DNA of 64,000 nt from Pseudomonas sp. M47T1 (GTDB lineage: Bacteria > Pseudomonadota > Gammaproteobacteria > Pseudomonadales > Pseudomonadaceae). The stretch's first letter is position 1; each line of letters starts with the position of its first letter. Location of the stretch: contig NZ_AJWX01000003.1 of NCBI RefSeq assembly GCF_000263855.1, positions 310,001 to 374,000 on the forward strand, given 5' to 3'. The notes under the pieces are model-generated. The model searched no databases and was not told the DNA's origin. It saw only the letters and a list, made by a program, of their open reading frames with translations. Position numbers and translations under genes: made by a program. Of the stretch, positions 11,680 through 19,817 are shown one piece after another.

Positions 11680-12327
11680 ATGCAAGACACATTACGCATT
11701 ACCGAAGTCTTCTACTCGTTGCAGGGTGAGACTCGTACCGCGGGCCTGCCCACGGTTTTCGTACGCCTGACCGGTTGCCCCTTGCGCTGCCAGTACTGCG
11801 ACAGTGCCTACGCCTTCACCGGCGGCACCATTCGCACCCTGGAATCGATCATGGAGCAAGTGGCCGGCTTCAAGCCGCGCTATGTCTGCGTCACCGGCGG
11901 TGAGCCGCTGGCCCAGCCCAATGCCATCCCCCTGATCAAGCAACTGTGCGATGCCGGCTATGAAGTGTCGGTGGAAACCAGTGGTGCGCTGGACATCTCC
12001 AAGGTGGACACCCGCGCCAGCCGGGTGCTGGACCTCAAAACCCCGGCCTCTGAAGAGTCGCATCGCAACCGCTACGAAAACATCGAGTTGCTGACCCCCA
12101 ATGACCAGGTCAAGTTTGTGATCTGCTCGCGGGACGACTATGACTGGGCGGTATCCAAGCTCATTCAGTACGGCCTGGACCGTCGCGTCAGCGATGTACT
12201 GTTCTCGCCGAGCAAGAGCGAGCTGAGCGGCACCGACCTGGCAGACTGGATCGTCGCTGACAACCTGCCTGTACGCTTCCAGTTGCAATTGCATAAACTG
12301 CTGTGGAACGACGAACCCGGCCGCTGA
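11680..12327 (+). CDS. queE: 7-carboxy-7-deazaguanine synthase QueE
   Basis: A 215-residue radical SAM enzyme that converts carboxy-tetrahydropterin to 7-carboxy-7-deazaguanine in queuosine synthesis. The cluster motif is the radical-SAM CxxxCxxC ([16 protein letters not shown]), followed by the GGEP motif (VTGGEPLAQ). I chose the ATG at 11680 ([17 protein letters not shown]); a GTG three codons upstream is also in frame. queC follows after 85 bases that contain a short GC palindrome relic. Confidence 0.95.
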   Translation: MQDTLRITEVFYSLQGETRTAGLPTVFVRLTGCPLRCQYCDSAYAFTGGTIRTLESIMEQVAGFKPRYVCVTGGEPLAQPNAIPLIKQLCDAGYEVSVETSGALDISKVDTRASRVLDLKTPASEESHRNRYENIELLTPNDQVKFVICSRDDYDWAVSKLIQYGLDRRVSDVLFSPSKSELSGTDLADWIVADNLPVRFQLQLHKLLWNDEPGR

Positions 12328-12412
12328 TTCGCAGGCCCAACACGAACCTGTAGCCGCGGCCTGGCGGCAGCGGTCACAGCCGCATTCGCAGCCTCATCGA
12401 AGGACACCAGAC

Positions 12413-13087
12413 ATGACTGACAAAAAAGCGGTAATCCTGCTCTCCGGCGGCCTGGACTCGGCCACCGTCGTCGCCATGGCCAAGGCCGAAGGCTACAGCT
12501 GCTACACCATGAGCTTCGACTACGGCCAGCGCCACCGCGCCGAGTTGGACGCTGCCGCCCGCGTGGCCAAGGACCTGGGGGCGGTGGAGCACAAAGTCAT
12601 CGGGCTGAGCCTGAACGGCATCGGCGGCTCGGCCCTCACCGACAGCAGCATCGACGTGCCCGAGGCGCCTACCGTGGGCATCCCGGTGACCTACGTGCCG
12701 GCGCGCAACACGGTGTTCCTGTCCCTGGCCCTGGGCTGGGCAGAAGTGCTGGGCGCACGGGACATCTTCATCGGCGTCAACGCCGTGGACTATTCCGGCT
12801 ACCCGGACTGCCGCCCCGAGTTCGTCGAGGCGTTCGAGCGCATGGCCAACCTGGCCACCAAGGCGGGCGTGGAAGGGCAGGGCTTCAGCATCAAGGCGCC
12901 GCTGCAAAACCTCAGCAAGGCTGACATCGTCAAGGCCGGTATGGAGCACGGCGTGGACTACAGCCTTACTGTTTCCTGCTACCAGGCCGACGATCAGGGC
13001 CGCGCCTGCCGCAAATGCGACAGCTGCCGCCTGCGCGCAGAAGGCTTCGCGGCGGCCGGTGTCAGCGACCCAACGCGCTATTTTTGA
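12413..13087 (+). CDS. queC: 7-cyano-7-deazaguanine synthase QueC
   Basis: A 224-residue ATP-dependent enzyme that converts 7-carboxy-7-deazaguanine and ammonia to preQ0. It has the PP-loop [13 protein letters not shown] near residue 9 and a C-terminal zinc site ([20 protein letters not shown], four cysteines). It continues the queuosine pathway with queE immediately upstream. Length is normal. Confidence 0.96.
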   Translation: MTDKKAVILLSGGLDSATVVAMAKAEGYSCYTMSFDYGQRHRAELDAAARVAKDLGAVEHKVIGLSLNGIGGSALTDSSIDVPEAPTVGIPVTYVPARNTVFLSLALGWAEVLGARDIFIGVNAVDYSGYPDCRPEFVEAFERMANLATKAGVEGQGFSIKAPLQNLSKADIVKAGMEHGVDYSLTVSCYQADDQGRACRKCDSCRLRAEGFAAAGVSDPTRYF

Positions 13088-13105
13088 TCTTTTTCAAATA
13101 ACTTG

Positions 13106-13133
13106 TTGAATTCTCGTTAGAAATCAGTATTAT
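13106..13133 (+). promoter_or_regulatory. Sigma-70-like promoter of first tRNA-Lys
   Basis: A TTGAAT -35 box (13106-13111) and a TATTAT -10 box (13128-13133) separated by 16 bases, about 17 bases before the mature tRNA end. The second tRNA has the same arrangement. Confidence 0.65.
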
Positions 13134-13150
13134 ACGCCCAACAACACAGC

Positions 13151-13226
13151 GGGTCGTTAGCTCAGTTGGTAGAGCAGTTGGCTTTTAACCAATTGGTCGT
13201 AGGTTCGAGTCCCACACGACCCACCA
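13151..13226 (+). tRNA. tRNA-Lys (anticodon UUU), copy 1
   Basis: A 76-base cloverleaf with encoded CCA. The acceptor stem GGGTCGT pairs with ACGACCC, the D arm is GCTCAGTTGGTAGAGC, the anticodon loop CTTTTAA reads UUU, and the T loop is TTCGAGT. The T stem GTAGG/CCCAC contains one A-C mismatch. It differs from copy 2 only at one T-loop base (G here, A in copy 2). Confidence 0.97.
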
Positions 13227-13242
13227 TATGCGGTAAGAAAAA

Positions 13243-13277
13243 AGCCGGAAGCGTTCAGCGCCTCCGGCTTTTTTTCG
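13243..13277 (+). terminator. Terminator after tRNA-Lys copy 1
   Basis: An AGCCGGAGG-type hairpin (arms AGCCGGA... and ...CCTCCGGCT) followed by a run of seven T residues. Confidence 0.85.
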
Positions 13278-13327
13278 TCCTCGATTTTCTTGCCTTGATC
13301 AAATGACGCGGTCATTGCAAAAAAGTC

Positions 13328-13355
13328 TTGAATTTGCGTTATAAACCAGTATTAT
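13328..13355 (+). promoter_or_regulatory. Sigma-70-like promoter of second tRNA-Lys
   Basis: TTGAAT (13328-13333), a 16-base spacer and TATTAT (13350-13355): the same boxes and spacing as copy 1. Confidence 0.65.
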
Positions 13356-13372
13356 GCGCACCCCAACACAGC

Positions 13373-13448
13373 GGGTCGTTAGCTCAGTTGGTAGAGCAGT
13401 TGGCTTTTAACCAATTGGTCGTAGGTTCGAATCCCACACGACCCACCA
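13373..13448 (+). tRNA. tRNA-Lys (anticodon UUU), copy 2
   Basis: A 76-base tRNA identical to copy 1 except for A instead of G in the T loop (TTCGAAT, the usual base there). It has the same A-C mismatch in the T stem. The whole promoter-tRNA-terminator unit looks like a tandem duplication with a period of 222 bases. Confidence 0.97.
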
Positions 13449-13464
13449 TATGCATCAAGAAAAA

Positions 13465-13500
13465 AGCCGGAAAACACATCGTGTTCTCCGGCTTTTTTTC
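13465..13500. terminator. Bidirectional terminator, tRNA-Lys 2 / LysR gene
   Basis: A hairpin AGCCGGAGAACAC/GTGTTTTCCGGCT flanked by an A run on the left and a T run on the right. It can therefore end transcription both of the tRNA and of the convergent LysR gene, whose stop codon lies 12 bases further on. Confidence 0.85.
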
Positions 13501-13511
13501 GTCTGTGATTT

Positions 13512-14444
13512 TTAGTGCGTGGCGCTGTTGATATGGTCCGCCAGGTAATCAATCAACGCCCTGCACTTGGGCGGCAGGTAGCGGTTGGGCGGGTACAGAA
13601 TCCAGGCCTTGCCGTGGTAAGTGGTCTCGTAGCGCCAGTCACTCAGCACTTCGACTATCTGCTGGTTGGCCAAGGCTTCGGCAGCGGTGAAGAAGGGCAG
13701 GCAACCCACGCCCAGGTTGGCCAGCACAGCATTCAGGCGCACCTCGCTGTGGTTGCTGACGAAGCGGCCTTTGACGTTGACGGTCACCTTGTCGCCGCTA
13801 GGCGCGTGACGCAGTTGCCAACGGTTGTCGCTGGGGGTTTCGCCCAGGTAGATACAACTGTGATGGCTCAGGTCTTCGGGGTGCACCGGCGTGCCGGCCT
13901 GCGCCAGGTAATGTTCGCTGGCACACAGCACGTGGTGCACGTCGAGCAACGGGCGGGCGGCCAGGCCCAGGGGCGGGGTATCGGTGATGCGCACCAGCAG
14001 GTCGAAGTCGTCGCTGATCAGGGCGCCGGGCTGGTCGCTGAGCATCAGTTGCACGTCCACTTGCGGGTACAGACGCAGGAACTCGGGTATCAGCGGGCTG
14101 ATGATGATTTTGCCGAAGGCCTTGGGCGCACTGATCTTGATCAAACCCTGGGGGCTGCTGACGAAGCGCTCGGCTATTTCCTGTACGGCGCGCGCGGACT
14201 CCACCATTTCCTGGCAACGGACGAACACCTGGGTGCCCACTTCGGTGAGGCGCAGCTTGCGCGTGGTGCGTTCCAACAGTTTGACGCTCAGGGCGCTTTC
14301 CAGCGTGGCGATCTGCCGGCTCACCGCCGAGGCGGTCAGCCCCACTTGCTCGGCGGCCGCAGAGAAGCTGCCCAGCTCTACCACCTTCACAAACACCGAC
14401 ATGTACGGCATCAGCCGATTGGTTGATTCGTTCTCGTGGCGCAA
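13512..14444 (-). CDS. LysR-family transcriptional regulator
   Basis: A 310-residue LysR-type regulator. The N-terminal winged helix-turn-helix (residues about 12-75: VELGSFSAAAEQVGLTASAV and onward) is followed by a substrate-binding domain (SAPKAFGKIIISPLIPEF onward). The sequence is of the DsdC/AaeR-like subclass that often represses or activates the divergent unit. Start: an in-frame TTG at 14444 has an AGGA 8 bases upstream; ATG at 14411 is the alternative. It is divergent from the argininosuccinate-synthase-like operon with a 101-base shared promoter region, so it is the likely regulator of that operon (inference). Confidence 0.9.
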   Translation of the reverse strand: MRHENESTNRLMPYMSVFVKVVELGSFSAAAEQVGLTASAVSRQIATLESALSVKLLERTTRKLRLTEVGTQVFVRCQEMVESARAVQEIAERFVSSPQGLIKISAPKAFGKIIISPLIPEFLRLYPQVDVQLMLSDQPGALISDDFDLLVRITDTPPLGLAARPLLDVHHVLCASEHYLAQAGTPVHPEDLSHHSCIYLGETPSDNRWQLRHAPSGDKVTVNVKGRFVSNHSEVRLNAVLANLGVGCLPFFTAAEALANQQIVEVLSDWRYETTYHGKAWILYPPNRYLPPKCRALIDYLADHINSATH

Positions 14445-14545
14445 AACTGTTGTCCTGAAAGCTGGGCTAATAGCCAGTCACGGGGCCGTCGATAATCCGG
14501 GCACTGGTTGCAATCTCACTCACTGGCCTCAGGAGAGCCCGCTGC

Positions 14546-15784
14546 ATGACCCGAGAAATGGATGTTCGAAGCCTGGATGACCTGGCTTTCATAGCCGAAC
14601 GCACGCCCCATGTACTGACTTTGTTCAGCGGTGGCCTGGACAGCAGTTACCTGCTGTACCAACTGTCGAAGCTCGACTGCAAGGTCACGGCGCTGGCAGT
14701 GGATCTGGATGAAGGGGCAGATTACGCGGAACTGGAACGCATCACAAACTTCTTCGGGGCCACGCTGATGGTGGTGGACGGGCGCTCCGCGTTCGTTGAA
14801 CAGGCTGTGCTGCCGGCCATTCAGGCCCAGGCGCAATACTTGGGCATGTACCCGATCAGCTCGTCATTGTCGCGGCCCATCATTGCCCGCTTCGCTGTGG
14901 AAACCGCCCACAAGCTGGGTTGCGGCGCGTTGCTGCACACCGCCAACCAGTCGCAGAACAGCCTGCGCCGCCTCAATGGCGCCATCAAGCAGCTGGGCTA
15001 CACCGGCTTCACGGGCAGCCCTTACGAATACTCGGCGTTGACCCGCCAGGAAAAAGTGGCGCAGTTGAGCGCCGCCGGGCTCAGCGGTTTTCAGACCCGG
15101 GGCATGAGTGGCGACGCCAACCTGTGGGTGCGCGAATACGAGTCGGGCTGCCTGGACAACCCGGAAGACTTCACCGTGTCGCCCGATATCTACCGCTGGA
15201 CCCGCGCCCGCCAGCCTCGCGAAGTGGATCGCCTGGAGATCGAGTTCCGTGGCGGCCGGCCGTTTGCCCTGAACGGGCAGATCCTGCCGTTGATCGAGCT
15301 GATTCACCAGCTCAACCACTTGGCGGGGTGCTTCCAGATAGGCCGCTACAGTGGGCTGGAACACCTGGAAGGTGGCGAGAAGGTATTGGAGGTGCGCGAG
15401 GCGCCGGCGGCGGCCGTACTGTTGCAGGCCTACCGCACCCTGGAAACGGCGGTGCTGGATGCCGAGCTGATCCGTGAAAAGATCACCCAGGAACAGCTGT
15501 GGGTGCGCGAAGCCATCGAGGGCCGCTGGTTCGGCGCCCTGCATGGCGCCGCCACTGCATTCATTGCCCACACGGCCGCGTCGGTGACCGGCAAAGTGAC
15601 CCTGCAGTTGAGCGAGGGCAGCGCTCAACTGGCCGCCATCAAGGCGCCGGCAGCGTTGTACCTCACCGACCGCGACCAGTGGGAAAAGGACATCGCTCGT
15701 GAACGTGGCAGCCGCAGCCTGGCCGAACAGCATGCACGCCGCCCGCTGCGCAGCGCGGCGCAGGCTGAAGGAGTAAGCCCATGA
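14546..15784 (+). CDS. Argininosuccinate synthase-like ATP-dependent ligase
   Basis: A 412-residue homologue of argininosuccinate synthase (ArgG), which normally joins citrulline and aspartate with ATP. The N-terminal PP-loop is FSGGLDSS (residues 27-34). The C-terminal synthetase domain keeps the family pattern SGDANLWVREYESGCLDNPE followed by a VDRLEIEFRGGRPFALNGQ stretch. The substrate region differs: the ArgG signature GKGNDQVRFE is replaced by NQSQNSLRRLNG (near residue 135), which argues against ordinary arginine synthesis. AGGAG lies 10 bases before the start. The last 4 bases overlap the next gene (ATGA). Read as a paralogue in a specialised pathway; the substrates are unknown. Confidence 0.82.
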   Translation: MTREMDVRSLDDLAFIAERTPHVLTLFSGGLDSSYLLYQLSKLDCKVTALAVDLDEGADYAELERITNFFGATLMVVDGRSAFVEQAVLPAIQAQAQYLGMYPISSSLSRPIIARFAVETAHKLGCGALLHTANQSQNSLRRLNGAIKQLGYTGFTGSPYEYSALTRQEKVAQLSAAGLSGFQTRGMSGDANLWVREYESGCLDNPEDFTVSPDIYRWTRARQPREVDRLEIEFRGGRPFALNGQILPLIELIHQLNHLAGCFQIGRYSGLEHLEGGEKVLEVREAPAAAVLLQAYRTLETAVLDAELIREKITQEQLWVREAIEGRWFGALHGAATAFIAHTAASVTGKVTLQLSEGSAQLAAIKAPAALYLTDRDQWEKDIARERGSRSLAEQHARRPLRSAAQAEGVSP

Positions 15785-16530
15785 GCCTTGCCTGTGCGCA
15801 AATCGTGCTGGACGCCCAAGCCGTCCAGTCCATGGGCGACGACATCAACAAACACGGCTGGGCCTACCGCGACGGTCAGGGCCTGGCCCAGCGCTTCAAC
15901 CTGGATGCCGACAGCTGGGCCGAGTTCGCCAGTTACTGGGATGGCCTGGTGCTGGACGAGTACATGGCCGACAGGGGCACCTATCGCTTGCGTCGCTACA
16001 GCGAGTTCGACTATCGGGTCGGCGGCAGCCTGCACAAGTTGCCCCATGCACCGTACGAGCAGGCCAGGTACATCAACACCCTCAACGGGGGTGTGGCCCG
16101 GCACTTCCTGCCGCTGGAAGACGGCATGGTCGAGCATCCGTTTTTCACCGCACTGCTCAGCGGCATGGCGCGGGTGTTCGACCGCGCGGCGGGGGCCACC
16201 TGTGACTGGAACATCCGCCTGCACCCCTACCGCATCGTGACCAACGATGCCGAGCAGGGCAAACCGACCCCCGAGGGGCGGCATCGTGATGGGGTGGACT
16301 ATATCGTCATGCTGCTGATTCGCCGGGTCGGTATCACCGGCGGTACCACGCGGGTCTCGAACCCGCTGAACAAGACACTGTGCGAAGTGACCCTGGCCAA
16401 TGGCCTTGACATGATCGTCGGCGATGACCAGCAGATCATGCACGAGGTCTCGCCCATCAATAGCCTGGAAATCGGGCGCCAGGGCCACCGCGACGCGTTG
16501 GTCATCGCCTTTACCCGCAAGGGGGGTTGA
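15781..16530 (+). CDS. PF10014-type Fe(II)/2-oxoglutarate dioxygenase
   Basis: A 249-residue protein resembling the 2OG-Fe dioxygenase family of L-isoleucine 4-hydroxylase (IDO) and BsmA. The iron triad is visible: His168 and Asp170 in GRHRDGVDY and His221 in QQIMHEVSPIN; a C-terminal Arg (RDALVIAFTR) fits 2-oxoglutarate binding. Known family members hydroxylate free aliphatic amino acids in the cytosol. It overlaps the upstream ligase gene by 4 bases and its stop overlaps a possible TTG start of the exporter gene, so the three genes form one operon. The likely substrate is an amino acid or the product of the ligase (inference). Confidence 0.82.
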   Translation: MSLACAQIVLDAQAVQSMGDDINKHGWAYRDGQGLAQRFNLDADSWAEFASYWDGLVLDEYMADRGTYRLRRYSEFDYRVGGSLHKLPHAPYEQARYINTLNGGVARHFLPLEDGMVEHPFFTALLSGMARVFDRAAGATCDWNIRLHPYRIVTNDAEQGKPTPEGRHRDGVDYIVMLLIRRVGITGGTTRVSNPLNKTLCEVTLANGLDMIVGDDQQIMHEVSPINSLEIGRQGHRDALVIAFTRKGG

Positions 16531-16532
16531 AT

Positions 16533-17414
16533 ATGTCGTTATCGAAAATACGCATCGCCGAAATCATGTTGCTACTGGTGGCGTTCATCTGGGGTACCAG
16601 CTACGGCGTGGCCAAGGGTGCCCTGGTGTTCTACCCGGTCATGGGCTTTCTGAGCGTACGCTTCATCATGACCTTTGTGCTGTTGTTGCCGGCACTGCGC
16701 GGGCATCTGAAGAAGGCACTGCTACCTGGGCTCGCGCTGGGCACCATCCTGCTGGGGATTTTTCTCAGCGAGACCTATGGCGTGCACCTGACCACTGCCA
16801 GCAACGCAGCCTTCCTGATCAGCCTGTGCGTGGTGCTGACGCCCCTGGTGGAGTGGGCGGTGTTTCGCCGCCGTCCCAGCGCCGAGGCCATCGGCATTGC
16901 GTGCCTGTCGCTGGTGGGTGCGATGATGCTCACCGGCGCCTCGCAAGTTGAGATGAACCTGGGTGACTGGTTGATGATCCTGGCGGCACTGTTGCGCGCG
17001 TTCATGGTGTGTTCCACCAAGTACCTGCTGCAGAACGTCAAGATACCCGCGTTGGCGCTGACGGCGGTGCAGGTGGGGGTAGTGGGCTTTGGCAGTTTGC
17101 TGATTCTGTTGCTGACCACCGGCGGCGTGCCGGCGTTACCCACCGAGGTGTCGTTCTGGACGGCGACGGTCTACCTGGTGGTGTTCTGCACGCTGTTTGC
17201 TTTCTTTGCACAGAACTACGCGCTGCAACATGCCAGCCCCACACGCGCGGCGCTGCTGATGGGCTCCGAACCGCTGTTTGGGGCGTGCTTCGCGGTGCTG
17301 TGGCTCAACGAGCAACTGACGCCGCTGGCTTGGTGTGGCGGCGGTTTGATCCTGATTGCGGCGCTGGTGGGTGGGCGCCCAGAGAAAGTGGTGAAGGCGC
17401 CGGTACCAGCCTGA
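16533..17414 (+). CDS. EamA-family (DMT) transporter
   Basis: A 293-residue inner-membrane protein with ten predicted membrane helices and two EamA repeats (first half near VAFIWGTSYGVAKGALVFYP, second half near YALQHASPTRAALLMGSEPL). The family includes amino-acid and metabolite exporters such as RhtA and YdcZ-like proteins. I prefer the ATG at 16533, behind a G-rich ribosome-binding site; a TTG at 16527 would overlap the dioxygenase stop. It probably exports the product of the two upstream enzymes (inference). Its stop is 1 base from the convergent membrane gene. Confidence 0.88.
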   Translation: MSLSKIRIAEIMLLLVAFIWGTSYGVAKGALVFYPVMGFLSVRFIMTFVLLLPALRGHLKKALLPGLALGTILLGIFLSETYGVHLTTASNAAFLISLCVVLTPLVEWAVFRRRPSAEAIGIACLSLVGAMMLTGASQVEMNLGDWLMILAALLRAFMVCSTKYLLQNVKIPALALTAVQVGVVGFGSLLILLLTTGGVPALPTEVSFWTATVYLVVFCTLFAFFAQNYALQHASPTRAALLMGSEPLFGACFAVLWLNEQLTPLAWCGGGLILIAALVGGRPEKVVKAPVPA

Positions 17415-17415
17415 C

Positions 17416-18510
17416 TCACCCGCAGGAAAGGTGCAGCACGCTGCCGTCGCTGATCGCCGCGTTCCAGGTGTATCGGCAACGGTAACGGTCCACCTGCCGT
17501 TGCAGCCCAGCGTCCAGGCCACTGGTGTTGTGCTGAAGGTCCAGCGGTGCACCCAGCAGGTAAAACGCCTGGGTATGCCGGGCCTGGAACAAGGCATCGA
17601 TCGAGCCTGCTTGCACAAAGCGGTGCCTGGCCAGGCCCGGGTCCAGCGCTCGGTAACGGGCCACGGCCGCTTGCGCCCAGCGTTGCACCAGAATCTCGCT
17701 GGCTGGCAACGCCGACACCTGTTGATACAGGCTGTCTTTCCCCGGGTAGCCATAGCGCGCATCGCCCGAAGGCATCAGCAAATGGCAGGCCAGCAGCGCC
17801 ACCAGTAGCCACCCCAGCCATCGCGGCATCCGCCCCGGTGTTGCCAGCAACTGGGCGATTACCAGCGCGTCCATCACCATGCTCATGGCCACCAGCCACA
17901 GCCATTGCCGAGCATTGCCCAGAGGCAGCAGGCCCGTAAGGTGAGTAAACAGCAACAACCCCAGCGCCAGCAGGAACGCGCGGTTCAGGGTGCGGGCCAG
18001 GCCGTGTCCAAAACGCGTGAGCAAGGCCAATTGCGCAGCCACCGAAACGCCCATCAGCGGCGCACCATAGGCGCTCAGCGCGGCAGACCAGGCGTCGTTG
18101 TCAGACAGGTTATGGGGCTGCATGTACACCCAGGACAACAACCCGCTCACCAGCCACAGCATCGCCTCAACGGGGTGCCCAGACTGGCTGGCAACAATGG
18201 CCAGCACCAGCAGAAAGCCTGTGCTCAAGGCCAGCAGGTGAAAGGTGATTTCGCTGAACAGTACCGGGCTGCCCAGGCAATGCCCGAACACCACCAAGGC
18301 CAGCAACCAGCACCCATGGCGCCAAGGGCGCAGCGCGGTTGCCAGTGCCGATGCCAGCAGCAACACAATCGCCAAGGTCCACAGCCGTAGCGACGGTACG
18401 GTAAACGGCAAGCGTGCGCCCAGTGGGGCAAAACACAGGCATAGGTAGACGCTGGCCAGCAGGCCAGGGGCGAAGCAACTGCGTGCAGTGGGCAAGGCCT
18501 GGCTGCTCAT
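17416..18510 (-). CDS. Multi-pass membrane protein of unknown function
   Basis: A 364-residue protein not recognised. The first ~255 residues are dominated by about eight hydrophobic segments (for example LWTLAIVLLLASALATAL and FLLVLAIVA). The last ~110 residues are polar with three cysteines or aromatic clusters (YRCRYTWNAAISDGSVLHLSCG), so they may form a soluble domain on one face of the membrane. It follows the TIM-barrel gene by 65 bases on the same strand, probably the same operon. It converges with the exporter gene with a single base between stops and no room for a terminator. Confidence 0.7.
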   Translation of the reverse strand: MSSQALPTARSCFAPGLLASVYLCLCFAPLGARLPFTVPSLRLWTLAIVLLLASALATALRPWRHGCWLLALVVFGHCLGSPVLFSEITFHLLALSTGFLLVLAIVASQSGHPVEAMLWLVSGLLSWVYMQPHNLSDNDAWSAALSAYGAPLMGVSVAAQLALLTRFGHGLARTLNRAFLLALGLLLFTHLTGLLPLGNARQWLWLVAMSMVMDALVIAQLLATPGRMPRWLGWLLVALLACHLLMPSGDARYGYPGKDSLYQQVSALPASEILVQRWAQAAVARYRALDPGLARHRFVQAGSIDALFQARHTQAFYLLGAPLDLQHNTSGLDAGLQRQVDRYRCRYTWNAAISDGSVLHLSCG

Positions 18511-18575
18511 GAAAGCCCCCTTCGATAAAGTTCGAAACCCTGTGGCCGCTGCCGCAGGCTACAGCTGGGGTGAGG

Positions 18576-19400
18576 TTACGACGCCGGATGCCGGTAGTAG
18601 CGGGTGGCAGCCCGCAGGGCGCGCTCGATCGCAGGCAACGACGCCTCACCGCGGCCGGTGAGCATCTCGACACTCACCACATGCTGGGGCAGGTAACCGC
18701 GCAGCGCGGCCAGCACCCGCGGATGGTCCGTGGTGCCATCGCCCAGTGGCACCAGGCCGGGTTCGCTGGCATGCACATGGCCGATCAGCTCACTGCACTC
18801 ATGCAACACCCGGGCAACGTCTTCGCCGTTGATGGTCAGGGCACCGGTGTCCAGTTGCATGCGGATTGCGCCATGGGCCACGCGCCGCACCACTTCGGCC
18901 GTCTCTGCACTGGTGAGCATGAAGTTGGCGCCGTAGCGCGCCGGCACCGGCTCCAGGCAAATGGTCACCCCGTGGTCGTGGGCAATGTCGCCCAGTTGGC
19001 GAAAGAAGGCCGTGGCAATGTCCAGGCTTTGCTGGGCCCCCAGGCCATTGCAGTCGCGGTTTTTCGGCGAGCCGAACACCAGCCGGGTGGCGCCCAGGCC
19101 GGCGGCGATACGGCACACCGCAGTCAGGTGCAGCAACAGGGCGGCCTGGCTGTGTGCGCCGGCGAACAGGTTCAGCCCCGTGGTACCGAAGCATAGTGAC
19201 TGCATGCCGGTGATTTCGATGCCTCGCGAGCGCCACCAGCGGCGCACCTGGGCCACCCGTGCTTCGCACACGTGCTGCGGGTTGGGAAAATACTGACTGG
19301 GCGCGATGTCGATTGCGTCGATCTGCAAGCGCTGTAGCAACTGGCTGACGGCGATGTCATCCGCCCGTTCCCAGGCGATGCTGGAGAGTGCGAGCCGCAT
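18576..19400 (-). CDS. TIM-barrel sugar phosphate isomerase/epimerase-like protein
   Basis: A 274-residue protein of the AP_endonuc_2 (xylose isomerase-like) superfamily. Candidate metal ligands appear in family order: Glu in CLEPVPARYG, Asp and His in MQLDTGAL and GHVHASEPG, and Glu in VSVEMLTG. Members act as isomerases, epimerases or dehydratases on sugars, inositols or hydroxy acids. The start MRLALSSIAWERADD at 19400 is preferred over an upstream start at 19454. Its partner, the membrane protein, lies downstream. No substrate can be assigned. Confidence 0.8.
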   Translation of the reverse strand: MRLALSSIAWERADDIAVSQLLQRLQIDAIDIAPSQYFPNPQHVCEARVAQVRRWWRSRGIEITGMQSLCFGTTGLNLFAGAHSQAALLLHLTAVCRIAAGLGATRLVFGSPKNRDCNGLGAQQSLDIATAFFRQLGDIAHDHGVTICLEPVPARYGANFMLTSAETAEVVRRVAHGAIRMQLDTGALTINGEDVARVLHECSELIGHVHASEPGLVPLGDGTTDHPRVLAALRGYLPQHVVSVEMLTGRGEASLPAIERALRAATRYYRHPAS

Positions 19401-19817
19401 GGTCGTGCCTCCGGGCTGTCGGACGTGAGCACTGGGCAAGGTGGGGCGAGGCAAAAGGTGGGCAGGCTACCGCCCCGGCCCGGTGCGGGCGAGAGGGCGC
19501 AGGCAATGGAAATTGCGTGGCAAAACAGAGGCTAGTGCAGGGTGTGTGGGTTGGCCAGTCAACGTGTCGAAAAAACGCCGACCATCCGCCCGTCTGTCCG
19601 ATGGGAAGCGGCCGCAGCCACGTGGTTGAGTGCAGCCGGGCAACCAACGCCCGCACGGCGTGCCCGGCGGCTTGAAAAAAATCTTTGGAAATCATCTCAT
19701 TGGCTGTAGCCTTCCTCGGCGCGGCGGTATGTACCGCCAGCGAAACACGCCCAGGCTCGCGTAAGCTCGGGTGGTATACTCGACTTTCGCGCACAAGCGC
19801 CTGCAGGTCTTGCCAAC
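19401..19817. other. Intergenic region upstream of nadA
   Basis: 417 bases between the divergent TIM-barrel gene and nadA. No convincing coding frame or RNA gene. A TATACT box at 19775-19780 lies about 40 bases before the nadA start and could be its -10 element, but no good -35 is visible. The rest has unremarkable GC-rich composition. Confidence 0.5.
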
